A stretch of 9,659 nucleotides of DNA from a bacterium (GCA_029945985.1 JAQSDP010000473.1:2411-12069), one strand, 5' to 3'. Counted from the first letter of the stretch, positions 1 through 7,731 are shown. A program made the numbers and translations. The notes: generated by a model from the letters alone, not told the origin.

Positions 1-24
1 ACCCGCTTCTTATTTTAGGGCTCA

Positions 25-48
25 CCGTTTTGAAGGAGAGGAAAACGG
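25..48 (-). terminator. Possible hairpin behind the cold-shock gene
   Basis: A perfect 7-bp inverted repeat (CCGTTTT at 25-31, AAAACGG at 42-48) with a 10-nt loop lies 10 nt after the stop codon of the cold-shock gene, read on the minus strand. It is in the right place for a transcript end, but no run of U follows the stem on that strand, so it is at best a weak or Rho-assisted terminator or an mRNA 3' stabiliser. Confidence 0.3.
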
Positions 49-58
49 GCTATTTCGT

Positions 59-277
59 CTAGTTTGCGAACGCGACCTTCTGGACGTTCTCGGCCTGTGG
101 GCCCTTCGGTCCGTTCGTTACTTCAAACTCAACCTCCTGACCCTGGATCAAGGTCTTGTAGCCATCACCGGATATCGAGCTGTAATGAACAAAGATATCC
201 TGCTCGCCAGGCTGCTCGATAAATCCGTAGCCTTTTGCGTTATTGAACCACTTGACCATACCAATAGTCTTAGACAT
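59..277 (-). CDS. Cold-shock protein, CspA family
   Basis: A 72-residue single cold-shock domain protein, the usual length of CspA-type proteins, that binds single-stranded RNA or DNA and melts RNA secondary structure in the cytoplasm. The two nucleic-acid-binding motifs are clear: RNP1 KGYGFIEQ at residues 15-22 and RNP2 DIFVHYSSI at 27-35, preceded by the typical GMVKWFNNAKG start of the fold. A strong GGAGG Shine-Dalgarno sequence (287-291 on the plus strand as cctcc) lies 9 nt before the ATG, which fixes the start. The gene is transcribed alone, away from the tryptophan dioxygenase unit. Whether it is cold-induced or constitutive cannot be read from the sequence; many genomes carry several paralogues. 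Confidence 0.95.
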   Translation of the reverse strand: MSKTIGMVKWFNNAKGYGFIEQPGEQDIFVHYSSISGDGYKTLIQGQEVEFEVTNGPKGPQAENVQKVAFAN

Positions 278-572
278 TTCCTGTTTCCTCCAACAACTAC
301 AATAAATTCAGATCATCAATCGCTCTCTTCATTCGTCTTGGGCCGGACACGGGTATCCGCGACGGTGCGCAGACCCTGACGCCGACTAGAGACAAACGAA
401 GAATCTTACAATGCAAGATCAATGGGGGTTTATTTTGTGTTGTTTAGCGATTGAACGAGAGCGAATTTACTTTGAATTAACGTCACTGTCAAGCGGTTTT
501 TTCTGCATCGTGTCACTAATTCAGTCAAAAGTCGCTCTTGCCGGCCGGACAAAAGACTAGGCAAGGTCTTTA
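278..572. promoter_or_regulatory. Divergent intergenic region with csp leader and tdo promoter zone
   Basis: This 295-bp stretch separates two divergent genes and must hold both of their promoters. It carries no convincing ORF on either strand. The half next to the cold-shock gene contains its strong ribosome-binding site and could form a long 5' leader, as csp genes often have, but I see no strong hairpin in it. The half next to the dioxygenase (about 420-560) is AT-rich and contains a TTTTTT run at 497-502 and a CCGGCCGG palindrome at 541-548. I found no -35/-10 pair good enough to call on either strand. Confidence 0.4.
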
Positions 573-1394
573 ATGACCTATTTTGTTAAACTACCGATCA
601 TGCCAACCGAATACGGCCAAAACGCGCCGTTGTCTTATAACAAGTACTTGAAGGTTCGGGAACTGATCGAGCTTCAGGAAACGCTGTCGGATCCAGCGAG
701 TCACGACGAACTTCTTTTCATAATCATCCACCAAACTTACGAGCTCTGGTTCAAACAGATCCTTCACGAGCTGGACGCGACGGTCAAATGGATCGATGAG
801 GATCGCGTTTTCCGAGCTAACCACAGCCTCCGCGGTGTCGTTTCGATCGAGCGGATCCTTGTCACGCAGATCCACATTCTCGAATCGATGGCTCCGATCG
901 GCTTTCTCGAATTCCGCGACAAGCTGAATCCCGCAAGTGGATTTCAGTCGATGCAGTTTCGCGAGTTGGAGTTTGCGTCCGGGGCTAAGGATGAAAAAAT
1001 CTTAAAGTCATTCAGCGAAGACCAGTTCGAATTCGAACGGCTTTCGGCTCGCTTCCTAGAACCATCACTGGCCGATGCGTTTTGGGCACTTGTAGGTAGA
1101 AATGGGCTCGCAGTAGATTCGTTTGACGAGCGGGTGCGGGCAACCGTGGAGATCCTCACGCATCCGGAGAAATTCGCCGAGATCTACAATATGCAGGATC
1201 TATTGATCGAGCACGATGAACTGATAATCTCGTGGCGCTACAACCACATCCAGATGGTCGAGAGAATGCTGGGCATGAAACGCGGTACAGGCGGCTCAGA
1301 GGGCGTCGGCTATCTAATGACAACTCTCACCAAGAAATTTTTCCCTGAGCTTTGGGAAGCCCGAACGCACCTTAGAGTTGAGCAGACACAATGA
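573..1394 (+). CDS. kynA: Tryptophan 2,3-dioxygenase
   Basis: Heme-dependent cytosolic enzyme that oxidises L-tryptophan to N-formylkynurenine, the first step of the kynurenine pathway. The 273-residue protein carries the family core HDELLFIIIHQTYELWFKQ at residues 44-62. By comparison with the Xanthomonas enzyme as I remember it, F49 and H53 match the substrate-pocket Phe51 and His55, R115 matches the carboxylate-binding Arg117, S122 matches Ser124, H225 matches the heme-ligand His240 and T239 in GTGGS matches Thr254. Position 111 is Phe where that enzyme has Tyr113; human TDO also has Phe there, so this is not a defect. ATG 573 is preferred over ATG 600 because an AAGG lies 6 nt upstream. 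The stop overlaps the start of the nucleotidase gene in an ATGA. The other kynurenine-pathway genes are not in this window. Confidence 0.95.
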   Translation: MTYFVKLPIMPTEYGQNAPLSYNKYLKVRELIELQETLSDPASHDELLFIIIHQTYELWFKQILHELDATVKWIDEDRVFRANHSLRGVVSIERILVTQIHILESMAPIGFLEFRDKLNPASGFQSMQFRELEFASGAKDEKILKSFSEDQFEFERLSARFLEPSLADAFWALVGRNGLAVDSFDERVRATVEILTHPEKFAEIYNMQDLLIEHDELIISWRYNHIQMVERMLGMKRGTGGSEGVGYLMTTLTKKFFPELWEARTHLRVEQTQ

Positions 1395-2899
1395 CAAAGT
1401 CCTCATTCTTACTGATCGTTCTTTTGTCGGCCGTAGCTTCGACGTTCGCTCAGACGGATCTCACGAAAGTCACGATCCTGCACCTCAACGACACGTATCA
1501 GTTCACGCCGGCAGACGGCGGTAAACGAGGAGGGCTCGCCCGCGTCTTAACGATCAAGAAACGCGTCCTGCAGGAGAATCCCTACACGTTGACGACGCTT
1601 GGCGGCGACACGCTTTCGCCGTCAGTCGAGACGCGGACGTATCGCGGTGCACAGATGATCGATGCATGGAACGCGGTCGGGCTCGATTATGCCGTACTCG
1701 GCAACCATGAGTTCGACATCAAGACGAATGAGCTTCTCGACCGAATGAAGGGGTCGAAGTTCACTTGGCTTGGCGCCAATGTGATCGATACGAAGACTGG
1801 CAAGACTTTCGGCGGAACGCCGCAATTCGTCATTAGATCGATAGGCGGCGTGAAGGTCGGATTCATCGGGTTCCTCCTACCGGAAACAAAGGAAACATCC
1901 TCGATAGAAGGACACATCAGTGTGACAGACTACTGCGAGACTGCTCGCAAACTCGTGCCCGAAATACGCGCCTTGGGAGCGAACGTAGTGATCGGCCTGA
2001 CGCACCTTTTTATGCATCAGGACAAGAAACTATCCGGCTGTGCGGACTTTGACTTGATCCTAGGCGGACACGAACATACGCTTCTTCAATCCTCCGCGAA
2101 CGGAACCCCCATCTTCAAGATGTGGGCGGACGCGCGTGAAGTCGGCAGGTTCGACCTCTTCATCGACAAGAAAACCGGAAACCTGCAAAGCATGGATTGG
2201 CAAGTCATACCAGTGACTGACGAAATACCTGATGATCCAGAGTTTGCGCCGGTGACAGCTAAGTATAAGGAACTTCTCGACCAGCTCGAGGTCCGCGTGG
2301 GTGCGACATCGGTTACCCTGGACGCTTTCTCCAAATCGGTTCGCACTAAAGAAACAGACATCGGCAACTTTATCGCGGACGCTTATCGCAAGGCTGTTGA
2401 CGCTCAGGTAGGGTTTGTAAATGGCGGGTCAATACGGGCTGACCTCTCCTATAATCCGGGCGTGCTCACGAAACGCGACGTGCTCTCGATGCTTCCGTTC
2501 AACAATCCGATAGTGAAGGTCGAGGTGTCAGGCAAGACGTTGATGGACATTCTCGAACATAGTGTCGCCCGCAGCCGCGAAGACAGCGAACCGGGCCGCT
2601 TTCCGCAGGTGTCGGGGATCAAGTTCACGTTCGACGCTAACAAACTTCCGGGACAGCGGATCGCTCACGTGACTGTGAATGGCAAGGCCATCGAGTCGAG
2701 CGCGAGCTACACTATGGCCACGTCCGACTTTCTCGTATCGCGATCCGGCGACGGCTACACAATGTTCAAGGACGCAAAGATATTGATTGCCGCCGACGCA
2801 GCCCCAAAGGATTCCGAAGTTTTTGAGAAAGCGATTAAGGAATCACCAAACGCGACTATCGCCCCCAAAGTTGAAGGACGGATCGTTCGCTTGAATTGA
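1391..2899 (+). CDS. Exported UshA-like 5'-nucleotidase / metallophosphatase
   Basis: A 502-residue secreted protein of the 5'-nucleotidase family, which hydrolyses nucleotides or related phosphoesters, probably in the periplasm. Residues 1-20 are a signal peptide, with likely cleavage at TFA-QTD. The N-terminal metallophosphatase domain shows LHLNDTY (31-36, D34), GGDT (D73), GNHEFD (N105, H106), THL (H205) and GGHEH (H227, H229). The C-terminal nucleotidase domain shows GNFIADA, NGGSIRADL, LPFNNPIVKVEVSG and a GDGYTMF substrate-pocket motif near the end. The first metal motif is D-T-Y, whereas E. coli UshA has D-x-H, so one expected metal-binding His (position 36) is Tyr. The start overlaps the dioxygenase stop by 4 nt, so the two are translationally coupled. 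The true substrate cannot be inferred. Confidence 0.9.
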   Translation: MTKSSFLLIVLLSAVASTFAQTDLTKVTILHLNDTYQFTPADGGKRGGLARVLTIKKRVLQENPYTLTTLGGDTLSPSVETRTYRGAQMIDAWNAVGLDYAVLGNHEFDIKTNELLDRMKGSKFTWLGANVIDTKTGKTFGGTPQFVIRSIGGVKVGFIGFLLPETKETSSIEGHISVTDYCETARKLVPEIRALGANVVIGLTHLFMHQDKKLSGCADFDLILGGHEHTLLQSSANGTPIFKMWADAREVGRFDLFIDKKTGNLQSMDWQVIPVTDEIPDDPEFAPVTAKYKELLDQLEVRVGATSVTLDAFSKSVRTKETDIGNFIADAYRKAVDAQVGFVNGGSIRADLSYNPGVLTKRDVLSMLPFNNPIVKVEVSGKTLMDILEHSVARSREDSEPGRFPQVSGIKFTFDANKLPGQRIAHVTVNGKAIESSASYTMATSDFLVSRSGDGYTMFKDAKILIAADAAPKDSEVFEKAIKESPNATIAPKVEGRIVRLN

Positions 2900-2901
2900 A
2901 A

Positions 2902-4326
2902 TTACTGGCTTACGTTCCCGAGCCGGTCCACGCTCTTCACAACTATGGTTTCGATCTTGCGGTCCGCAGACAGCGTTATAGATCGCTCGGCCGCCGGAAC
3001 TATCGAATAGCTCCACGCGTCTTTGTCCTTTGCGTACACGACGTACCAAAACGCACCGTTCGCAGCAGGCCATGAGGCTCGGACATGATCGGCTGATCTC
3101 GCGACCGTGACTTTCGGAGAACGAGGCGAAGACACTTTCATCCATGGCGAAGCAGGGATGATGGCATCGCGTTTATAGACCGCTTCGCGCAGCTTTGCTT
3201 GTATCCCGCCCATGTCATTCCTCAGTGATTTGAAGCTGAAATGGATGGCTCCCAGCGTGAGCGGGTCTTTTCGGGTTATCCGTATCTGACCGGCGATCAT
3301 GTCTGCGTCGTATCCCGGCCTTCCGATACGGTACGTTGCAACGCCAGGCCAAATGTGCCGCTTCTTAGTGTTCTGTTCCTTCCACCAATCTAACAGTACC
3401 GGAAAGCTTAGATTCTGTCGGCCTGTCTCCCAGTACAACTGCGGTGCGAGGTAGTCGACCGTTCCGTCCTGTAACCATTTTCGGGCGTCGGCATAGAGTT
3501 CCGCATAAGCGTTGAACCCGACGATCTGCCGCTGCGGCATCGGCTGCCAGATACCGAATGGCGAGATCCCGTACATCACCTGTGGCTTGATTCTCTTCAC
3601 CGCCCGGCCGACTGAAGCGATGAAGTCATTGACATGCGAACGCCGCCAGTCGCCGCGATCGAGCTTGCCACCGGACGCCTTGTATTTCTCCCAGTTCGCG
3701 TGGTCCGGGAAGTCGATATTGTTACCTGCCTCGTCCTTCTCTGCGTACGGATAGAAATAATCGTCGAAGTGAACCCCGTCGATGTCATAGCGGCGAACTA
3801 CGTCGGCGATCACGTTCAAACTGTGTTTTTTCGCTGCTGGGTCCGTCGGATCCAGCCACATGTATCTGCCGTACTGGCGGACAATTCCCCTGTTGCTCTT
3901 GGATATGTGGTCGTCCGACATCGTCTTCGCCGAGGGGTGGTAAGCCCGGTACGGATTAAACCACGCGTGCACGAGTATGCCGCGTCGGTGCGCCTCGTTG
4001 ACGATGAATTCAAGCGGGTCGAACACCTGGCTCTTACCCATTTGCCCGGTCAGATACTCGGACCACGGTTCGAGCTTAGATGAGTAGATCGCGTCCGCCG
4101 CTGGCCTTACCTGAAAGATCACTGCGTTCAGCCGCAACGTCTTGACGAGGTCGAGAGATGCGATGAGCTCTGCCTTCTGTTCGTCCATAGGCAGACCTTG
4201 CTTTGTAGGGAAGTCGATATTATCGACGGTAGCGATCCATGCTCCCCGAAACTCACGCTCCACCTCTGGCAGCGGTTGAGCGAATAGAGCGCAACTCAAA
4301 AAGCCGATGGCAAAGATCATCTTCAT
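2902..4326 (-). CDS. Exported glycoside-hydrolase-like protein (GHL10/DUF187) with FN3-like C-terminus
   Basis: A 474-residue protein with a signal peptide (residues 1-16, likely cleavage LFA-QP), so it acts outside the cytoplasm. Residues about 26-385 form a GHL10/DUF187 TIM-barrel domain: FRGAWIATVDNIDFP at 26-40, FQVRPAADAIY at 71-81, VHAWFNPYRA at 119-128, the strongly conserved DGVHFDDYFYPY at 183-194, GISPFGIW at 253-260 and DYLAPQLYWE at 291-300. Residues about 400-474 look like a fibronectin type III-like beta-sandwich. Family members are thought to act on glycans or peptidoglycan-related sugars, but the substrate here is unknown. The start overlaps the hemW stop in an ATGA; a second ATG two codons downstream is possible. 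The gene ends 2 nt from the convergent nucleotidase gene, with no terminator visible between them. Confidence 0.9.
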   Translation of the reverse strand: MKMIFAIGFLSCALFAQPLPEVEREFRGAWIATVDNIDFPTKQGLPMDEQKAELIASLDLVKTLRLNAVIFQVRPAADAIYSSKLEPWSEYLTGQMGKSQVFDPLEFIVNEAHRRGILVHAWFNPYRAYHPSAKTMSDDHISKSNRGIVRQYGRYMWLDPTDPAAKKHSLNVIADVVRRYDIDGVHFDDYFYPYAEKDEAGNNIDFPDHANWEKYKASGGKLDRGDWRRSHVNDFIASVGRAVKRIKPQVMYGISPFGIWQPMPQRQIVGFNAYAELYADARKWLQDGTVDYLAPQLYWETGRQNLSFPVLLDWWKEQNTKKRHIWPGVATYRIGRPGYDADMIAGQIRITRKDPLTLGAIHFSFKSLRNDMGGIQAKLREAVYKRDAIIPASPWMKVSSPRSPKVTVARSADHVRASWPAANGAFWYVVYAKDKDAWSYSIVPAAERSITLSADRKIETIVVKSVDRLGNVSQ

Positions 4327-5429
4327 ACGAACTCTGCAAATACCTCATTCGAAAACAGCATGCCCCGTCGGGTCAGCCGGACGCGCCCCTCTCGAACCTC
4401 AACTAGCGCGTTTGATTCGAGGGCTGCGACCTTCTCCGCAAGATCGACCGCGAATTTTGATCGGTGAAGATCAATGTCGATACCTTCGCTGAGACGTAAC
4501 CCTAGAAATGCGGATTCAGATGCGTAATTTGTCGCTTCTCTGAACACTTCAGCACTACTGAGACTTGCTACCTTCTTTACGTAACTTGCCGTATCGCGAT
4601 CATTGGCGTATCGTTCGCGACCGTCGAATGAATGAGCCGAAACTCCAAAACCGTAAACTGGATCCATCCGCCAATATTTTGTATTGTGGCGAGATTCGAA
4701 GCCCGGCTTAGCAAAGTTAGAGATCTCGTACTGCGGATAACCCACAGCCTCAAGAGTATCGATCATCAACTCGTACATCTCGGCCGCGAGTTCTTCGTCC
4801 GGCAGAGGTCGGCGGCCTGAGCGAAGCTGCTCAGCGAGCGGCGTTCCTTCATGGATCTCCAGAAGGTAGAGCGACAAGTGTTCGGGCTCCATCGAGACCG
4901 CCTCCTGAAGGTTGCGTCGCCAATCATCGAGAGATTGCCCTGGAAGTCCGGCGATCAGATCGAAGCTGACATTGTTGAACCCCGCCTCTCGAAGCATCCG
5001 AAAGGTTTGACGAGCATCATTCGCATCGTGCCCGCGTGCGAGCAGTTTCAGATCCCGTTCATTGAAGGTCTGGACGCCAAAACTCGCTCGGTTCACGCCC
5101 AAGCCCCGAAACTCGGCGAGAGACTCGAAGGTAACCGTCGCCGGATTCATCTCCATCGTGATCTCTGTATCGGCAGAAACATCAAATACCTCTCGGGCCT
5201 TGACCAATATGGATTTGAGCTGCTGCGACGACAACAACGATGGCGTACCTCCGCCGAAATAGATGGTATCGATCGCAATCTGTGCAGGCCTAAAAGCCCC
5301 GATCTCGTTGCGCACAGCCGTCACATACCGCTCAACGGCGTCGCTGCTGCGGAAGACGTCGGTAGCAAAATCGCAATACGAACAACGCGATTTGCAGAAC
5401 GGAATGTGAATGTATATTCCCGCGGCCAC
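4323..5429 (-). CDS. hemW: Radical SAM heme chaperone HemW (coproporphyrinogen III oxidase-like)
   Basis: Cytosolic radical SAM protein of the HemN/HemW family. From the chosen start it has 368 residues, normal for HemW. The iron-sulfur motif C-x3-C-x2-C is at residues 12, 16 and 19 (HIPFCKSRCSYCDF), followed directly by Asp-Phe as in HemW; true HemN has a fourth Cys there. Further family motifs are YFGGGTPSLL, the VQTF region, DLIAGLPGQ, YEISNFAKPG and HNTKYW. HemW inserts heme into target proteins and is not the oxidase its older name implies. The frame stays open back to ATG 5549, adding 40 residues without family similarity; I prefer GTG 5427-5429, which gives the typical MAAGIYIHIPFC start, but neither start has a clear Shine-Dalgarno, and TTG 5438 is also possible. 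The gene is coupled by 4 nt to the downstream glycoside-hydrolase-like gene. Confidence 0.92.
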   Translation of the reverse strand: MAAGIYIHIPFCKSRCSYCDFATDVFRSSDAVERYVTAVRNEIGAFRPAQIAIDTIYFGGGTPSLLSSQQLKSILVKAREVFDVSADTEITMEMNPATVTFESLAEFRGLGVNRASFGVQTFNERDLKLLARGHDANDARQTFRMLREAGFNNVSFDLIAGLPGQSLDDWRRNLQEAVSMEPEHLSLYLLEIHEGTPLAEQLRSGRRPLPDEELAAEMYELMIDTLEAVGYPQYEISNFAKPGFESRHNTKYWRMDPVYGFGVSAHSFDGRERYANDRDTASYVKKVASLSSAEVFREATNYASESAFLGLRLSEGIDIDLHRSKFAVDLAEKVAALESNALVEVREGRVRLTRRGMLFSNEVFAEFV

Positions 5430-5525
5430 GCTTTTCAATTTAACATTTCTAATCAACCTTACTGCTATTTCCACGGACACGAGGTCTAAGTTCGCATTGC
5501 TGGGAGAATGAAGTTCCGACAAACC

Positions 5526-5554
5526 TTGATTCGGGAAACTGCATCCCATAAGCT
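5526..5554 (+). promoter_or_regulatory. Candidate promoter of the response regulator gene
   Basis: TTGATT (5526-5531) and TAAGCT (5549-5554) are separated by 17 nt and lie about 40 nt before the response-regulator start, giving a short leader with its Shine-Dalgarno. Each box matches the sigma-70 consensus only partly, so this is a suggestion. If hemW starts at 5429, it would lie in a free 163-bp divergent spacer; it also overlaps the possible N-terminal extension of hemW. Confidence 0.22.
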
Positions 5555-5592
5555 TGAAAACATTGTTTGTACATCGAGCTTCGGGGAGGAAT

Positions 5593-5958
5593 ATGCAAAA
5601 AAGAGTATTAGTGGTTGAAGATATTGAAGATACACGCTCGATGATGCGGCTGATGATCGAAAAGGAAGGAGTTTCCGTAATTGAGGCAGCCGGTGCTTAC
5701 GAAGCGATCGAGAAGGCCGAGGAATACCAACCCGACCTCATCCTGATGGATATCGGGCTTCCATTGCTCGATGGCCTCTCGACAGCCAGTTTGATCCTAA
5801 AAGTGAAAGACCTCGACCGGACGCCTATCGTCGCGGTTACCGGCTACCACGATATCCTGGAACAGGCCACGAAAGCCGGCTGTTGCGATGTGCTCTACAA
5901 GCCTGTGGAGCAGGTCGCCCTCGACGACGTCCTGAACAAACACCTACGAGGCAATTGA
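5593..5958 (+). CDS. Single-domain response regulator (receiver only)
   Basis: A 121-residue CheY-like receiver domain with no output domain. The acidic pocket residues E9 and D10, the phospho-acceptor D53 (LILMDIGLP), the switch T83 (AVTGY) and K103 (YKP) are all present, so it should be phosphorylated by a histidine kinase and act by protein contact, for example in a phosphorelay. No partner kinase or DNA-binding gene is in the window. The start is ATG 5593, fixed by a strong GGGGAGG at 5583-5589; an in-frame TTG at 5554 would add 13 residues without a ribosome-binding site. The gene stands alone between two minus-strand units and converges on the MocA-like gene after a 36-nt gap. Confidence 0.93.
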   Translation: MQKRVLVVEDIEDTRSMMRLMIEKEGVSVIEAAGAYEAIEKAEEYQPDLILMDIGLPLLDGLSTASLILKVKDLDRTPIVAVTGYHDILEQATKAGCCDVLYKPVEQVALDDVLNKHLRGN

Positions 5959-5994
5959 TATAAATCAACTTTCTTACGTTGAGCGCGGTTAGGT

Positions 5995-6624
5995 TTAGGA
6001 TTCGAACGAAAGTATCCGTAGTAGATCTTCAGGCACATCAATATCGATCGCGGCTTCGGGTAATGGAATTGTTAAGGCGTGCGACGAATTTCTAATCAAT
6101 TCCTGGGCACCTATTTTCCCATCGAGTGCGGAGAGGGCGCCAAAGAATCGTGCGGAAAACAGAGCCGGTACTCCGATGTTATCGTTGTACGAAGCTGCAA
6201 CAAGATCAGTTCGCGATTGGCGGAAGGCGGTAAGAAACGGCCGGAGGCTTTCTGCGGTTACGAAGGGATGATCGCACAGCGAGATCAGGACCGCGTCAGG
6301 GCTCGGCTTGGTTGAGATGATCACGCCCATTCCGCGCGCGATCGACGAACCCATACCGACCTGCCAGGAATCGTTAATTACGAAATGAACACCAAGTCCG
6401 TAAAGCTCCTGATGCGGTCTTTCCACTTCGGCTCCTAAGACAACGTATACCGGCGAACACCCAGCGCCGATCAGCGCCTCGGCGGCCCTGCGGATCAACG
6501 TCTTCCCTTCAAATTCGACCAGCTGCTTAGGCCTTCCCAGGCGAGATGAACCGCCCGCGGCGAGCAGCAGCCCCGCAATCATTGGCTCGCTATTTCCGGT
6601 CATAGATAGGTGCTTGACGGTCAC
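5995..6624 (-). CDS. mocA: MocA-like molybdopterin nucleotidyltransferase
   Basis: A 209-residue cytosolic nucleotidyltransferase of the MobA/MocA family (COG2068 type). It probably transfers CMP to Mo-molybdopterin to make the cytosine-dinucleotide cofactor used by xanthine-dehydrogenase-type enzymes. The nucleotide-binding signature LLLAAGGSSRLGRPKQL is at residues 19-35, followed by the W-Q-V-G-M-G-S-S segment at 87-94, LCDHP at 116-120, GVPALFS at 151-157 and the C-terminal DIDVPED at 194-200, all typical of this branch. A GTG start at 6624 is chosen because a perfect GGAGG lies 8 nt upstream (6633-6637); ATG 6603 and ATG 6582 are weaker alternatives. It overlaps the end of the XdhC-family gene by 35 nt, which supports a joint maturation role. 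CTP versus GTP specificity cannot be settled from motifs alone. Confidence 0.88.
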   Translation of the reverse strand: MTVKHLSMTGNSEPMIAGLLLAAGGSSRLGRPKQLVEFEGKTLIRRAAEALIGAGCSPVYVVLGAEVERPHQELYGLGVHFVINDSWQVGMGSSIARGMGVIISTKPSPDAVLISLCDHPFVTAESLRPFLTAFRQSRTDLVAASYNDNIGVPALFSARFFGALSALDGKIGAQELIRNSSHALTIPLPEAAIDIDVPEDLLRILSFES

Positions 6625-7669
6625 GCAGTGGGCCTCCGTTTCGATTCTTCAGCACACTAAGGATTTCCGCGACGACCGATACGGCAATCGCCTCGGGGGT
6701 CTCCCCGCCGATGTCAAGGCCGGCCGGAGCACGCAGCCGCGACAGTTCGTCCTCCGTAAAGGGAACGCCGAGTTCGCTCATCATCTGCTCCGTCCTTCTT
6801 TTCGGCCCGAGCGCCCCTGCGTAAAACGCCTTCGATCTGAGTGCTCCCGGCAACAACGCTTTGTCTCGATCGTAATTGTGATTCATCAGCACGAACGCGG
6901 TCAGATCGTCTACATCCCACTTGGGTGCAACTTCGCGGTCGAGACCCACGAGTGCGTCGCATTTCGGAAACCTCTCTTCGGTCAAGAACGCCGACCGGTG
7001 ATCACAGACATTCACTTCCCATCCGAGTCCGTGCGCGACCTCGGAAAGGGGAACAGCGTCGACTCCCGCTCCGAAAATGTATAGTTGTACCGGAGGGCTA
7101 ATTCGTTCAAAAGCCAGCTCTACAAAGGAGTTCGCAACTTGATAGGTGGCCGACTCATAGTTAGACCGAGACTCGGCGAACGTCCGGAGATCATCGACCA
7201 AGGACGGTAGCTCTGCAACAGTCTCACCATAGCTGATTCGCGCACCGATCGGAAGGGAATCGATCTCTGATCGGATAACGACGGCACCGCAGACCGCTTC
7301 CCGTTTCCGATACACCGAACGGATCGCCGCGATATTATCGCTGTCGGCGCCCACCGCTTCCATCAAGATCCGCATTACGCCGCGGCAGCCCATGTTCAGG
7401 CCGAAGACGGAGTTCTCGTCGGCTGTCGTGTCGTAAGTGAAAACCTCAGCTACGCCCGTTGCCAGCACACGCTGCGCACGCTCCATTACGTCGGCTTCAA
7501 GGCACCCACCTGATACAGTTCCCGTTGCCTCACCGTTCGACTTGATCAGCATCCGGGCACCCGGCAATCGATAGCCCGATCCCTTCAGATCAACTACTGT
7601 CGCAAGCACCGCCTTCTCTCCGTGGGCGAGGCCCGCCACCTGTTTCAATATTTGTCGTATTTCCTTCAT
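6590..7669 (-). CDS. XdhC/CoxI family molybdenum-enzyme maturation protein
   Basis: A 359-residue cytosolic protein with the two usual parts: an N-terminal XdhC/CoxI domain (ATVVDLKGSGYRLPGARM at 23-40, SGGCLEADV at 53-61, GLNMGCRG at 90-97) and a C-terminal Rossmann-like domain (IFGAGVDAVPL at 198-208, MNHNYDRD at 262-269, GALGPKRRTE at 285-294, APAGLDIGGETPEAIA at 314-329). Family members bind molybdenum cofactor, help its sulfuration and hand it to xanthine dehydrogenase or CO-dehydrogenase-like enzymes. Pairing with the overlapping MocA-like gene supports this. The molybdoenzyme subunits themselves are not in the window. The start has only a weak purine-rich sequence upstream (GAAAGAGA), but residue 1 fits the family start well. 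Confidence 0.9.
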   Translation of the reverse strand: MKEIRQILKQVAGLAHGEKAVLATVVDLKGSGYRLPGARMLIKSNGEATGTVSGGCLEADVMERAQRVLATGVAEVFTYDTTADENSVFGLNMGCRGVMRILMEAVGADSDNIAAIRSVYRKREAVCGAVVIRSEIDSLPIGARISYGETVAELPSLVDDLRTFAESRSNYESATYQVANSFVELAFERISPPVQLYIFGAGVDAVPLSEVAHGLGWEVNVCDHRSAFLTEERFPKCDALVGLDREVAPKWDVDDLTAFVLMNHNYDRDKALLPGALRSKAFYAGALGPKRRTEQMMSELGVPFTEDELSRLRAPAGLDIGGETPEAIAVSVVAEILSVLKNRNGGPLRDRQAPIYDRK

Positions 7670-7709
7670 TCTCTTTCGTTCATTCTATATTGTCGTGAAT
7701 TTAGTGTCT

Positions 7710-7731
7710 TTCAGACCTGAAGAGGAATTCC
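7710..7731. promoter_or_regulatory. Two short palindromes between divergent xdhC and bcp
   Basis: The 118-bp spacer between the divergent xdhC-family and bcp genes (7670-7787) holds TTCAG-AC-CTGAA (7710-7721) and, 2 nt later, the perfect palindrome GGAATTCC (7724-7731). Paired palindromes in a divergent spacer can be operators, but both are short enough to occur by chance. On the minus strand a TTGACA -35 box (7764-7759) is present without a good -10 partner. Confidence 0.2.

Noticed and set aside
185..379. A 64-codon open frame on the plus strand opposite the cold-shock gene
   Set aside because: It reads across the cold-shock coding region and its leader in antisense, with low-complexity composition and no family signal.
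451..479. Possible promoter TTGAAC-17-GAATTA before the dioxygenase
   Set aside because: The -10 box matches the consensus very poorly, so the spacing alone is not enough.
3634..4083. A 149-codon open frame on the plus strand
   Set aside because: It is antisense to the conserved barrel domain of the GHL10-like gene and has no recognisable motif or ribosome-binding site.
4851..5489. A 212-codon open frame on the plus strand
   Set aside because: It lies antisense to hemW, shows no family motif, and hemW is unmistakable on the other strand.
5965..5982. Small hairpin (TCAAC/GTTGA) between the response regulator and the MocA-like gene
   Set aside because: It has only 5 bp, is AT-rich and has no following T-run on either strand, so it is too weak to call a terminator.
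6614..7084. A 156-codon open frame on the plus strand
   Set aside because: It is a shadow of the XdhC-family gene, which has clear motifs across the same DNA.
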